This document shows, one piece after another, positions 1 to 8,523 of a DNA stretch of 42,212 bases. Below the pieces are notes generated by a model. It was given only the letters and a program-made list of their open reading frames with translations, searched no databases and was not told the origin of the DNA. How positions within the stretch are numbered: position 1 is the first letter of the stretch; every line of letters starts with the position of its first letter. The stretch comes from CAG-791 sp002390025 (lineage in GTDB: Bacteria > Bacillota > Clostridia > Lachnospirales > Lachnospiraceae): NCBI GenBank assembly GCA_946543465.1, contig CAMNLR010000131.1:1-42212 (forward strand), read 5' to 3'. The translations under genes and the position numbers were made by a program.

Positions 1-59
1 CCGGGCTTGCCCGGGCATTTGCGGACATTTGACGAGCGTCCAAACATGAGGAAGAAGCG

Positions 60-87
60 GTTTTGCGCATGTTTTCAGGCGCAAAAC
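60..87. other. Inverted repeat upstream of first TPR gene
   Basis: Nine-base arms GTTTTGCGC (60-68) and GCGCAAAAC (79-87) enclose a 10-base loop. No T-run follows, so it is not a classic intrinsic terminator for the + strand. It lies about 30 bases before the start of the first gene and could be a leader structure or a dispersed palindrome. A related hairpin with GTTTTTGCGT arms sits at the other end of the window. Confidence 0.4.
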
Positions 88-118
88 GAGAGGGAAAGGC
101 CTGAACGGAGGCTTTACA

Positions 119-1432
119 ATGGTTCAAAAAAAGGGAAATAACCGGGCGGTTGTCATTGCAGTCGTCGCAGCGGTGATCGTGTGGATTCTGGTGATCGCAG
201 CTGTGCTGCTCTTCCTTGCTCCCCGGATCATGGGGGTGTCCAGGAAATTCGTCATTGACCGCAGGCTGGAGCTGGGCCGCAGGTACCTGTCCGAGATGGA
301 ATACGAGAAGGCTGTCACAATGTATTCCGGCGTCGTCAGGATCGACGAGCGCAATACCGAGGCCTATGTCGGACTGGGCGATGCCTACACAGGACTGTTG
401 GAATGGACGCCGGCGGTACAAAATTATGATGAGGCGGTGATCACAGTCACCGGTGTTCTGCCCCAGGACAGCGCGACGGAAGAAGAAATCGGGATCCTGA
501 TCTCTCAGGCACAGATTTCGGAGGATTCGTACACGGAAGACGGAGCAGAGCGGCCGGAGACGGTGTCTGAAGAGGAGGCGGTCATCTATGACGGTCCCTT
601 CATCATGGATGTGATCGTGCGCAGAGACAGTGCCCTGGAGATGGGGCTGCAGGAGATGGCTGCGTCGGGAGCAGATGCGGCTGAGATGGTCAGCTGGCTC
701 GATGAAATGGGCCATGCGGATTACACACCGGAAGATCCTGAGATCGCTGAGCTGATCCATGATCCGGATGCCCTGCAGGAGGAAGCTGCGCCGGCAGAGG
801 AGACAATTCCGGAGGAGACGGAGCCTGATCCCGGGCTCCCTGCCCGGGACTGGATCAGCATCTACAGCTCTTTTATTCTGGATGGAGGCTACTGGAATTC
901 CGGCGAGGAGTACTGGGAGGATGACCAGTACGGCTCGGTGAAGTTTGCAATTTACGATCTGGACCAAAACGACGTGCCGGAACTGGTCGCTTTCAACAAC
1001 GGCCCGGATATGGCATCCATGACCAACTATATTTATACCTGTCAGGACACTGCGCCGGGTGAAGAAATCCGTTTCCTGGGGAATGCGGGAATACGGGGAT
1101 TCGGCTTTGTGTACGCACCGGATTCCGCCTATACAGGTCTCTTTACCGAAGGCGGAAATATGGGCTATTTTACAGGAGAATATTTCACAATCGAAAACGG
1201 GGAATTGCACAATGAGTACGTGCTGGAGTCGGTCGGGGACTACTCCGGGCCGGATCCCGTATATACGGATGAGCAGCATACGGACGACGATGAATTGTTT
1301 GAGACCTTCAGCGGATTCTTCCCCGATCATTATGAGGAAAAAGGTCTCCGGGAGCTGATCATGTACAGTGTGGATGAGATCGAGTCCATGGGATGGGAGG
1401 CTTTTATCGGCGCATACGGATATGAGTATTGA
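119..1432 (+). CDS. Single-pass membrane TPR protein with EF-hand-like loop
   Basis: The product is 437 residues. A short basic N-terminus is followed by one hydrophobic helix (about residues 10-34) without a signal-peptidase site, so the rest is probably extracytoplasmic. Residues about 47-110 form TPR-like helices (LGRRYLSEMEYEKAV, then AYVGLGDAYTGLLEW). An acidic linker follows, then a C-terminal domain from about 245. This contains YDLDQNDVPEL near residue 278, an Asp/Asn-rich loop like calcium-binding EF-hand or VCBS loops. The start is supported by GGAGG eight bases upstream. It is clearly paralogous to the gene at 3783 over TM, TPR and the VIRRD(S/D)ALE segment. The kinase gene follows 45 bases later, so co-transcription and a shared sensory complex are likely. 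The molecular function is unknown. Confidence 0.8.
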   Translation: MVQKKGNNRAVVIAVVAAVIVWILVIAAVLLFLAPRIMGVSRKFVIDRRLELGRRYLSEMEYEKAVTMYSGVVRIDERNTEAYVGLGDAYTGLLEWTPAVQNYDEAVITVTGVLPQDSATEEEIGILISQAQISEDSYTEDGAERPETVSEEEAVIYDGPFIMDVIVRRDSALEMGLQEMAASGADAAEMVSWLDEMGHADYTPEDPEIAELIHDPDALQEEAAPAEETIPEETEPDPGLPARDWISIYSSFILDGGYWNSGEEYWEDDQYGSVKFAIYDLDQNDVPELVAFNNGPDMASMTNYIYTCQDTAPGEEIRFLGNAGIRGFGFVYAPDSAYTGLFTEGGNMGYFTGEYFTIENGELHNEYVLESVGDYSGPDPVYTDEQHTDDDELFETFSGFFPDHYEEKGLRELIMYSVDEIESMGWEAFIGAYGYEY

Positions 1433-1477
1433 TGCTGAAGCCGGATACTGAACGGGAACTCCTGCGGGGTATTTGAA

Positions 1478-3670
1478 ATGCAGAATCACTATTACAGACA
1501 ACAGAACGGGCAGCAATCGGCAGACAGGCAGGGTATGCCGGGCGGTCCATACAATGATTTTGACAGGTGGCAGGACGGCATGACGGGCACCGCGACGGTG
1601 AGACAGCCGGACGGCGGGCCGGGCGGGAATGTGATCCACGACACCTATGTCATACAGGGGGTGATCGGCTCGGGCAGCGGCGGTATCGTCTACAAGGCCT
1701 GGCACAGACGCCTGCAGAAATATGTCGTCCTCAAGAAGATGAAGGTCTCCAGGAGCAGCATCGCCGAAAACCGGCGGGAGACAGACATTCTCAAGCGGCT
1801 GCGGCACTCCTACCTGCCGGGTGTCATCGATTTCATCGACGTGAACGGGGAAGTGTTCACGGTAATGGATTTTATTGAGGGACAATCCCTTGCGGAGGTG
1901 ATCAAAAGCGGGCGGCGTTTTACCCAGGAGCAGACGGTCACCTATGGAGGGCAGCTGCTGGAAGCCCTGGTCTATCTGCACGGCCAGAGACCGCCGGTCC
2001 TTCACGGAGATATCAAGCCTGCCAATATCATGCTGACTCCGGAAGGCAATATCTGCCTGATCGATTTCAATATTTCCGGCTACCTGACTGACAACAGCGT
2101 TCTGGTAAAGGGCTATACACAGGGCTATGCGGCGCCGGAACAGATCTATGCGGTTCAGAACGCGATCCGCACCGGCGGACATGTGGCGCCGGGCTCTTTT
2201 GACGAACGGGCGGATCTGTACAGCGTGGGAGCAGTTCTTTTCACCCTGCTGACGGGATACCGTCCGCATCCGGAATGGAGCCGCATGCAGGAGGTCCTGG
2301 AGAACATGCAGGTCAGCGACGGCCTGATCACGGTCCTTTACCGCGCCATGCAGCCCGACCCGGCACAAAGATACGGGTCCGCGGCACAGATGCTGGAGGA
2401 ACTGCGCAATTACCGGAAAATGGAGCGGAGCTACCGGCAGAAGGTGATCCGCCAGAGGATCCTTCTCTTTTCCTTGCTCGGAGCGGTCCTGGCCTGTATC
2501 GTGATCACGGCAGGTCTTCTGCGGATGCGCCGCAATGCCAGGGAAAAGGAGTATCAGGGAAAGCTGACGGAGCTGGAATCCATCGCGGAGAGCGCCTCGG
2601 GCGGCAGGCAGGAATTTGAGGAAAATTATAACCATGCCATGGAACTGTACGGGGAGTGCACCGATCTTTATCCCGACCGGCTCGATCCCCTTGTCCAGAT
2701 GGGGCGCTTTCTGTATCTGTCAAAGGACTATGACACATGCATCAGGCTGATCCGGAGCGACCTGGTAGTGCCGGAGGGAAAGCCCTCGGATCCCAAGGCG
2801 TACGGTGAGGTGTGCTACCTTCTGGGAAATGCCTGTTATGAGACCGGGGATCTGGAGGGAGCTGTTCAGTCCTACAAGAGGGCGGCAGACAATACGGACA
2901 GCAATCCGGATTTCTATCGGGATTACGCCATAGCGCTCGCCCAGTCCGGCGATACAGAGGGCGCAGGCAGGATCCTGGACCAGGCGGAACAGAACGGCCT
3001 GCGGGAGAGCCAGATCGCCCTGGTCCGGGGCGAGATCTGCGCCAGACAGGGCAGATACAAGGATGCGGTTTCCAACTTTGATTTCTGCATTGAAAATGCG
3101 GAGGATGATACGGACCTGCTCAGGGCCTGTCTGCTGGAGGAACAGGTCTATGAGGAAATGGGCATCACGGCGGACAACATGCTGATGGCTGCGCAGATGC
3201 TGGAGAATGCGCGGGTACGTCTTCCCGAGGACAAAAAGCTGCCTGTCCTTGAGAGACTGGCGCAGACCTATATCAATCTGTATGACCTGACGGAGATCAG
3301 ATCCTATGCGGAGCAGAGCATTTCTGTTTTTGAACAGATCATCCGCAGCGGCTGGGGATCTGCTCTGACCTACAGCAACATTATTACCATGCACCAGAAG
3401 ATCGGAAATCTGGGGACGGCAAGGGAATATGCAGACAGGATGGCGGAACTGTGGCCGGAGGACTACCGGACCTATAAGCGGCTGGCATTTCTGGAGGAAG
3501 CCTATCAGGAGACGCTGGATGCCGGCGTCAGAGACTACAGCGACTATGTCGACTATTATACAAAGGCCAGAGACCTTTTCGCCGAACAGGGAGGAACAGC
3601 CGGCCAGGATCCGGAAATGGGGATCCTGGAGGATATCTACAGACAGCTGGTAGACAAGGGATGGATCTAG
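1478..3670 (+). CDS. Transmembrane Ser/Thr protein kinase with C-terminal TPR region
   Basis: The product is 730 residues. A Gln/Gly-rich N-terminus (1-50) precedes a eukaryotic-like kinase domain (about 55-315). It shows the glycine loop GSGSGG (64-69), the ATP lysine in VVLKK (K86), the alpha-C glutamate near E101, the catalytic loop HGDIKPAN (D178, K180, N183), the metal site DFN (D196) and APE (219-221). The usual HRD arginine is glycine and DFG is DFN, so this is a non-RD kinase that need not depend on activation-loop phosphorylation. One membrane helix (about 328-350) separates the kinase from a long helical TPR region (about 370-705) that should lie outside the cell, where PASTA repeats sit in better-known kinases. 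It is flanked by two TPR membrane proteins, and an FHA protein lies convergent downstream. No phosphatase gene is visible here. Confidence 0.9.
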   Translation: MQNHYYRQQNGQQSADRQGMPGGPYNDFDRWQDGMTGTATVRQPDGGPGGNVIHDTYVIQGVIGSGSGGIVYKAWHRRLQKYVVLKKMKVSRSSIAENRRETDILKRLRHSYLPGVIDFIDVNGEVFTVMDFIEGQSLAEVIKSGRRFTQEQTVTYGGQLLEALVYLHGQRPPVLHGDIKPANIMLTPEGNICLIDFNISGYLTDNSVLVKGYTQGYAAPEQIYAVQNAIRTGGHVAPGSFDERADLYSVGAVLFTLLTGYRPHPEWSRMQEVLENMQVSDGLITVLYRAMQPDPAQRYGSAAQMLEELRNYRKMERSYRQKVIRQRILLFSLLGAVLACIVITAGLLRMRRNAREKEYQGKLTELESIAESASGGRQEFEENYNHAMELYGECTDLYPDRLDPLVQMGRFLYLSKDYDTCIRLIRSDLVVPEGKPSDPKAYGEVCYLLGNACYETGDLEGAVQSYKRAADNTDSNPDFYRDYAIALAQSGDTEGAGRILDQAEQNGLRESQIALVRGEICARQGRYKDAVSNFDFCIENAEDDTDLLRACLLEEQVYEEMGITADNMLMAAQMLENARVRLPEDKKLPVLERLAQTYINLYDLTEIRSYAEQSISVFEQIIRSGWGSALTYSNIITMHQKIGNLGTAREYADRMAELWPEDYRTYKRLAFLEEAYQETLDAGVRDYSDYVDYYTKARDLFAEQGGTAGQDPEMGILEDIYRQLVDKGWI

Positions 3671-3782
3671 AGGCCTGCTCCGGGAAAACAGGGTTCCGGC
3701 CTGCCCGGCCAAGGTGAATACTACGGAGGACCTGAGGTGTCTCTGATATCGACAGGATTGACTGCAGGGGAGTGCTCAAAAG

Positions 3783-5753
3783 ATGAGAAAAAAGAAAGCG
3801 GACGGCCTGACAATTCTGGTAATCGTGCTGGTCGTGCTGGTGATGATCGTGTCCATGCTTCTGGTCGTGCGCCGTTTTATTCTGCCTCAGGTATCCGGGA
3901 GGACAAGAACTGCGGTCATCAGGAGGGAACTTCGCCTCGGCAAAAGATATTTGTCCGAGATGGAATATGACAAGGCAGTCACCTCCTTTGAGAAGGTTGT
4001 CAGACTCGATGAAAAAAATACAGCTGCCTATACCGGTCTGGGCGATGCCTATACCGGAATGGGAGAGTGGACATCGGCTGTCGAGAACTATGACCAGGCA
4101 GTGATCACGGTTGCAGGCGTCCTGCCCGGGGACGGTGCGCCCGAGCAGGAGATCCGGGATCTGGTGTCGGCGGCGCAGGCAGGCGGAGGACCGGTGCAGA
4201 GCAGCCTGGGAGATGAGATATTTGATGATAAATATGTAATCGACGTCGTGATCCGCAGGGATGATGCTCTGGAAAACGGACTGGCTGCACTGGACGGCCA
4301 AAATGCAGGAGACGACGAGCTGATCGGATGGCTCGAGCAGGTCGGACACAGGTACTATCAGCCCAGGGATGAAAAGCTGCGCGAGCGGGTCGGCGCCGGG
4401 ACGGCAGGTACTGCACAGGATACATCTGCCATTCTTGAGCGTGAGATCAAGGATCTGGCAGACAAATACGGTGTTCTTCCTCTTGGAGATGAAGGCCTGG
4501 AAGTGCAGATGGGAATGCGCGAAAACGGGCTTTTTATGGATATTCCCGGTGAGTCTTTATCAAGGGATACGGGCCTTCTTGCAGCGGATATTTATGATTA
4601 TGACGGGGACGGGATTGCGGAACTGCTGACCATTCGAAGAGAACCGATTGTGGAGGGAGCCGCTGCAGACGGCACCGATGGGGAACAGCATTCCGGAGTC
4701 TATGTGGAGATTTATGAGAGCACGGCCGGCGGATGCCTTCTTTCAGACAGCCGCCAACTGGCAGTCCCCGACGGGTACAGCCCCTTTTTTCAGGGGTGCA
4801 GCTTTGAATTGTTCCGGTGCACGGACAGCAGCGGCAGAACATTCATTTATGCAGAGAGTTATATAATCGAGCAGGATCATGTGGATGATGTCTCCGTGCT
4901 GGCCTTTTCCTATGACGGAAATGCCTTTTCCGGATATGAGGGCGCACGTTTCGGATACTGGTTTGACCAGCGTTCTGCCGGAATCTATTTTGTGCCCGCC
5001 TCGGAGGAAGCTGCCATGCATATGTCGGGCTTCGCTTCCGAGGAGGGAGGCTGGAGAGTTGTGACCCGGCCGGAAGGAGAGAACAACGAGAATTCAGTCA
5101 ATGCGTTTACGCGGGGGATCGGGGATCTTGGACTTGAACTTCTGCACAGACGCCGGAACCGGGACTATTCTATGACGGCGGATGAGTGCTATGCGCCTTC
5201 TGACGGAGAAATGATCCGCATAGGCAGGATGTGTCTTTCACATATATCCGAGAGAGACGATTACCCACCGGATATGAGTTCCGGATATTGCTATTTCCTG
5301 CGCGAGCGCACGGACTGCATCGGACTCCTGACTTCCCTGCTGCAGGCGCAGTCGCCGCAGGAACAGGAGCAGGCACCGCAGGAGGAGATTCCGCAGGAAG
5401 AAGAGCCGCAGGAAGAGGAACCGCAGGAAGAAGCGGAGCAGGATTTGACCATGGAGGGCATCGGGCTGTCCTATGGTCACTACGACGGAGTCAAGCCCCA
5501 GGGAGACGGCGCGATCCCGACGGAACTGGATCTGAACCGGGACGGAACATTCCGGCTGCACTGCATTTTCCCTCTGTTCAGTCAGAGCGATCCGGAGGAT
5601 TCCGATTACGAATATACCTACACAGGAACCTGGTCGATTGACAGGATCAACGAAGAAGGAAATGCGGTGCTCGCGTTTCAATGCAGCGTGACAGATTTTG
5701 AGATGACCTGGGATGGAAGCACTCTCAGGCATGAGGATTTCTTCGTCTACTGA
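3783..5753 (+). CDS. Single-pass membrane TPR protein, paralogue of the gene at 119
   Basis: The product is 656 residues. The basic start MRKKK precedes one helix (about 8-30) and a TPR-like block (about 42-110: LGKRYLSEMEYDKAV, then AYTGLGDAYTGMGEW). These match the protein at 119 closely, and the similarity continues through VIRRDDALE. A different C-terminal half follows. DIYDYDGDGIAEL (from residue 269) is a good EF-hand-like loop; an acidic repeat of PQEEE type (about 522-550) acts as a spacer; the last about 100 residues look beta-rich (GTWSIDRI). The start ATG at 3783 lies 112 bases after the kinase stop. It is probably an extracytoplasmic binding or sensing partner in the kinase operon, which a strong terminator ends. 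Ligand unknown. Confidence 0.8.
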   Translation: MRKKKADGLTILVIVLVVLVMIVSMLLVVRRFILPQVSGRTRTAVIRRELRLGKRYLSEMEYDKAVTSFEKVVRLDEKNTAAYTGLGDAYTGMGEWTSAVENYDQAVITVAGVLPGDGAPEQEIRDLVSAAQAGGGPVQSSLGDEIFDDKYVIDVVIRRDDALENGLAALDGQNAGDDELIGWLEQVGHRYYQPRDEKLRERVGAGTAGTAQDTSAILEREIKDLADKYGVLPLGDEGLEVQMGMRENGLFMDIPGESLSRDTGLLAADIYDYDGDGIAELLTIRREPIVEGAAADGTDGEQHSGVYVEIYESTAGGCLLSDSRQLAVPDGYSPFFQGCSFELFRCTDSSGRTFIYAESYIIEQDHVDDVSVLAFSYDGNAFSGYEGARFGYWFDQRSAGIYFVPASEEAAMHMSGFASEEGGWRVVTRPEGENNENSVNAFTRGIGDLGLELLHRRRNRDYSMTADECYAPSDGEMIRIGRMCLSHISERDDYPPDMSSGYCYFLRERTDCIGLLTSLLQAQSPQEQEQAPQEEIPQEEEPQEEEPQEEAEQDLTMEGIGLSYGHYDGVKPQGDGAIPTELDLNRDGTFRLHCIFPLFSQSDPEDSDYEYTYTGTWSIDRINEEGNAVLAFQCSVTDFEMTWDGSTLRHEDFFVY

Positions 5754-5795
5754 GCAGGGATAATTGAGCGCACAAGAAAATTGAGCACACAATTT

Positions 5796-5840
5796 AAAAG
5801 GCCTTTGAAACCGTATGCACAGGGTTTCAAAGGCCTTTTT
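5796..5840. terminator. Bidirectional intrinsic terminator
   Basis: A 17-bp stem (5796-5812 with 5823-5839) has A-run and T-run flanks, giving an intrinsic terminator on both strands. It sits between the convergent kinase operon (ends 5753) and the FHA gene (ends 5941) and should stop both. Confidence 0.93.
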
Positions 5841-5940
5841 GCTGTTCATTTTGACTATGCTATGCCGCTGTCATGAGGGGCGGCCGGGGCGTATTTGCTC
5901 AGGCGGCATATGCCTGGCCGGTCATGGCGGACCTTCCGTT

Positions 5941-8154
5941 TTACCGCTCTACCTTGAACAGGAAGATTTCGTCTGCCAGACGGATCTCGGCGTTGTCGGG
6001 AAGAGGGATTTCCTTTTCCGGAGGAATGATCCGTCCGTTGATATAGACGTGGTTGACGCTGCTCTTGTCGATGATGCTGTACTTGCTGCCGTGGCAGACA
6101 ATGTCCGCATGGTGTCTGCCGATTGCGGGGTTATCATCGACCACGTAGTCGGACAGGGAGGAGCTTCTGCCTATGCGGAGGAGAGGGGCGTTGATGCTGA
6201 TCTCGTTGTTATCTCTGGTGCGCAGAAGATAAGCGGGCGGCTGGCGCAGCGTTGCCTCATCCAGGACAGTTGTTGTCTCATAGGGGCTGGCATAGACTGT
6301 GGCGGGATTGTCAGCTCCGCTCATGCTTTCATTGGCCTCAAGCTGCTCCGGAAGAGGGCGGCCGGAGGCTTTCCCTGCGGAAGGAGCCGGATCGTAGTCT
6401 TTTCCGCTCCGCTCAATGCGGGCAGGATCTGCCGGAACCCTGCTGCCTGCAGCAGCTGCCGGTGCGGCAGAGGCGTCGTCCTTCATCGGAGCGGAAGGCC
6501 TTCCTGCGGCCCTGGCTGAAGGGGGGACAACACCTGCGGAAGCAGGCCCGGCTGCTGCCGGTGCGGGAGAAGCCGAAGGTGTGTCCGAGGCAGAGGCGCT
6601 TACACCGGGTGCAGATTGAAGGAGTGATCCTTTGAGCCTGGAGGGAGCAGGAGCCTCGTCCTTTCCCTTTTTATTGTTTGCAGGGCTCAGGAGGGAACCT
6701 TTCAGCCTGGGGGAAGGTCCCATGCCGGAGTAATCCATGGCCATATTGCGGTTGTCTGCCTTCTCAAACATGTCCGCGGAAGGGCTGCCGTAAGAGGTTC
6801 TGTCATCAGACTCCATGGAAGCCCGGTTGGAGACAGGTACATCGCTGTAGGAAGAGGCCGCAGGAGTTTTAGGAGCTGCAGAGCGTGCAGGTGTGCCGCC
6901 GTAGGGAGAAGCCGCGGGAGCTCCGGGAGCTGCAGAGCGTGCAGGGGCACCTCCGTAGGGAGAAGCCGCGGAAGCCCCGGGAGCTGCAGAGCGTGCAGGT
7001 TCACCGCCGTAGGGTGAATCTGCAGGGGCAGGAGCATCGCTATAAGGTGTCAGACCGGGATCTGCAGCGGGGGCGGAGACGTCACTGTAAGGTGTGTAAG
7101 CGGGCCCCGCTTCGCCGGGTGAATAGCTGCTGTAGGGGGCATTGTAGCTGCCGGCCCCCGAATAATCTTCCGGATACTGGATGGCTTCCTGAACTTTGTT
7201 TCTGAACTCGAAAATCAGAAGCGAGAAGCAGATCGCGGCGACCATGGAGCAAAGGGCGTTCAGTTTTCCCATCAGGGGGCTGAAAATCAGTGAGGAGAGA
7301 TGAGGCAGAATACTGAGCATGACGATGACGCCGACAAAGACGGAAGCACACTCCACAGGACTGCCGGTGATTGCCATCTTCTTTGCGCCGCCCACCATTT
7401 TGATGATTTTGAACAGATAGAGCAGGGGAAGCACAATGGCGATGACCAGCACGATCAGCGTAATGATCAGTACGGGAATCACTTCCCCGCTGTCTTCCAC
7501 GTATCCGGTGAGCTCTGCAAACATTGCTATGGTAAGTACTACCGCCAGAGCTGAGACAATGCAGCTGAAAACAAAGCTGATGATGTTGATGACCTGGATC
7601 ACCGTAAATCCGGAGGTCGAGAATTCATTGCTCTGTTTGTTTTTTCCCGCAAAGAAAATCAGCCAGAGGCCCAGGGCGGTGAGGATGGCGGGTATGCTCA
7701 TCAGCAGACCTAACAGGAAAGAATAGCCGTTGATCTGCGAGGCGTACTGCATCACTTCCTCCTCCATCATGGAAATATCCGTGTCGCCTATGCCTGCCTG
7801 GTTCATAAGACTGTTAAGCTGATAAATCAGGGAAGTGGCGGAGGTCGAGGACGCGATCAGACTGAATACGATGGACAGAGTAAAGGAGACTGCAGCGGCC
7901 AGGAATTTGGGCGAACCGGAGAGACTGCGCAGGATCTTTATGCCGGCAGGTGCTCTGTCAGCTCCTGTATATCCTCCGGCGGGCAGGGGAGGCTGCACAG
8001 ACCCGGAGGGCCCGTAGGAGCCGGGAGAATCCATTCGGGGATTCGCTGCTCTTGCAGAGGAGGGGGAAGGTGAGTCGGCAGAAACAGCAGCACCGCAGTT
8101 CGGGCAGAAGAGATTTCCATCCGGGACAGATTTACCGCAGTTTAAGCATTTCAT
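5941..8154 (-). CDS. Zinc-ribbon, multi-pass membrane, FHA-domain protein
   Basis: The product is 737 residues from the ATG at 8154, chosen because AAAGGAG lies just upstream and the protein then starts with a CxxC-x11-CxxC zinc ribbon (MKCLNCG, FCPNCG). About six hydrophobic helices fill residues 83-316. A long Pro/Ala/Ser-rich region follows, with three tandem 18-residue copies starting PYGG (381-434) and a duplicated RLKGSLL(S/Q). Residues 626-631 read ETTTVL. An FHA domain occupies about 655-735, with the phosphothreonine-binding signature LLRIGRSS, then GRHHADI and VYINGR. FHA domains bind phosphothreonine, so it is the natural effector or substrate of the convergent Ser/Thr kinase. The repeat-rich linker is probably disordered. 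Confidence is high for domain calls and low for physiological role. Confidence 0.88.
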   Translation of the reverse strand: MKCLNCGKSVPDGNLFCPNCGAAVSADSPSPSSARAANPRMDSPGSYGPSGSVQPPLPAGGYTGADRAPAGIKILRSLSGSPKFLAAAVSFTLSIVFSLIASSTSATSLIYQLNSLMNQAGIGDTDISMMEEEVMQYASQINGYSFLLGLLMSIPAILTALGLWLIFFAGKNKQSNEFSTSGFTVIQVINIISFVFSCIVSALAVVLTIAMFAELTGYVEDSGEVIPVLIITLIVLVIAIVLPLLYLFKIIKMVGGAKKMAITGSPVECASVFVGVIVMLSILPHLSSLIFSPLMGKLNALCSMVAAICFSLLIFEFRNKVQEAIQYPEDYSGAGSYNAPYSSYSPGEAGPAYTPYSDVSAPAADPGLTPYSDAPAPADSPYGGEPARSAAPGASAASPYGGAPARSAAPGAPAASPYGGTPARSAAPKTPAASSYSDVPVSNRASMESDDRTSYGSPSADMFEKADNRNMAMDYSGMGPSPRLKGSLLSPANNKKGKDEAPAPSRLKGSLLQSAPGVSASASDTPSASPAPAAAGPASAGVVPPSARAAGRPSAPMKDDASAAPAAAAGSRVPADPARIERSGKDYDPAPSAGKASGRPLPEQLEANESMSGADNPATVYASPYETTTVLDEATLRQPPAYLLRTRDNNEISINAPLLRIGRSSSLSDYVVDDNPAIGRHHADIVCHGSKYSIIDKSSVNHVYINGRIIPPEKEIPLPDNAEIRLADEIFLFKVER

Positions 8155-8424
8155 AGTAGATCTCCTTTTTGACAATTTACAGGCTGAGCGGAGATGTCCG
8201 CCCTGCAGGCAGTCTGCCGGCGGGCTTTTGGACAGCTCTTTTGATATCGGTATTACTATACCATGATAATATGATAAAATAAAACGCATATTCATTAACA
8301 CTTCGCGGGATTTCATTAACAAATTTCTGCCCCGCCTCCGAGAGGGCCTTACAGGAACCGTAAGAGTAAAAAAACTGTCGATACAGTCTTTATCTCAGGA
8401 TGTTTTTTGCCCCGGGGAGAGAAG
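8155..8424. promoter_or_regulatory. Divergent regulatory region: FHA gene and ABC exporter
   Basis: This gene-free segment lies between divergent transcription units. On the - strand a TATAGT -10 (rc of 8255-8260) with a weak TTTATT -35 (rc of 8278-8283, 17-base gap) could drive the FHA gene. Just upstream is an exact 10-base direct repeat, TTCATTAACA, at 8291-8300 and 8312-8321. Its 21-base spacing is two helical turns, as expected for tandem protein sites. A short inverted repeat ACTGT-cgat-ACAGT lies at 8374-8387 on the exporter side. The AT-rich core (8245-8330) contrasts with the surrounding GC-rich genes. Confidence 0.45.
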
Positions 8425-8523
8425 ATGAAGAATAAACCAGTTACATTTTTCCTTCTGTCCGCTCCGGACAGGTTTCTGCAAAGTGAGCACCACCGCTATG
8501 ATGAAAAAAAGCACCGGAAATGA
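8425..8523 (+). CDS. Possible 32-codon leader peptide overlapping exporter start
   Basis: The ATG at 8425 follows GGGGAGAGA, a much better ribosome site than any in front of the exporter gene itself. It encodes 32 residues beginning MKNKPVTFFLLSAP and ends with TGA at 8521-8523. This is about 25 bases inside the exporter gene in another frame. It could couple or attenuate exporter translation, or be a chance ORF. Coding evidence is limited to position and ribosome site. Confidence 0.35.
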   Translation: MKNKPVTFFLLSAPDRFLQSEHHRYDEKKHRK

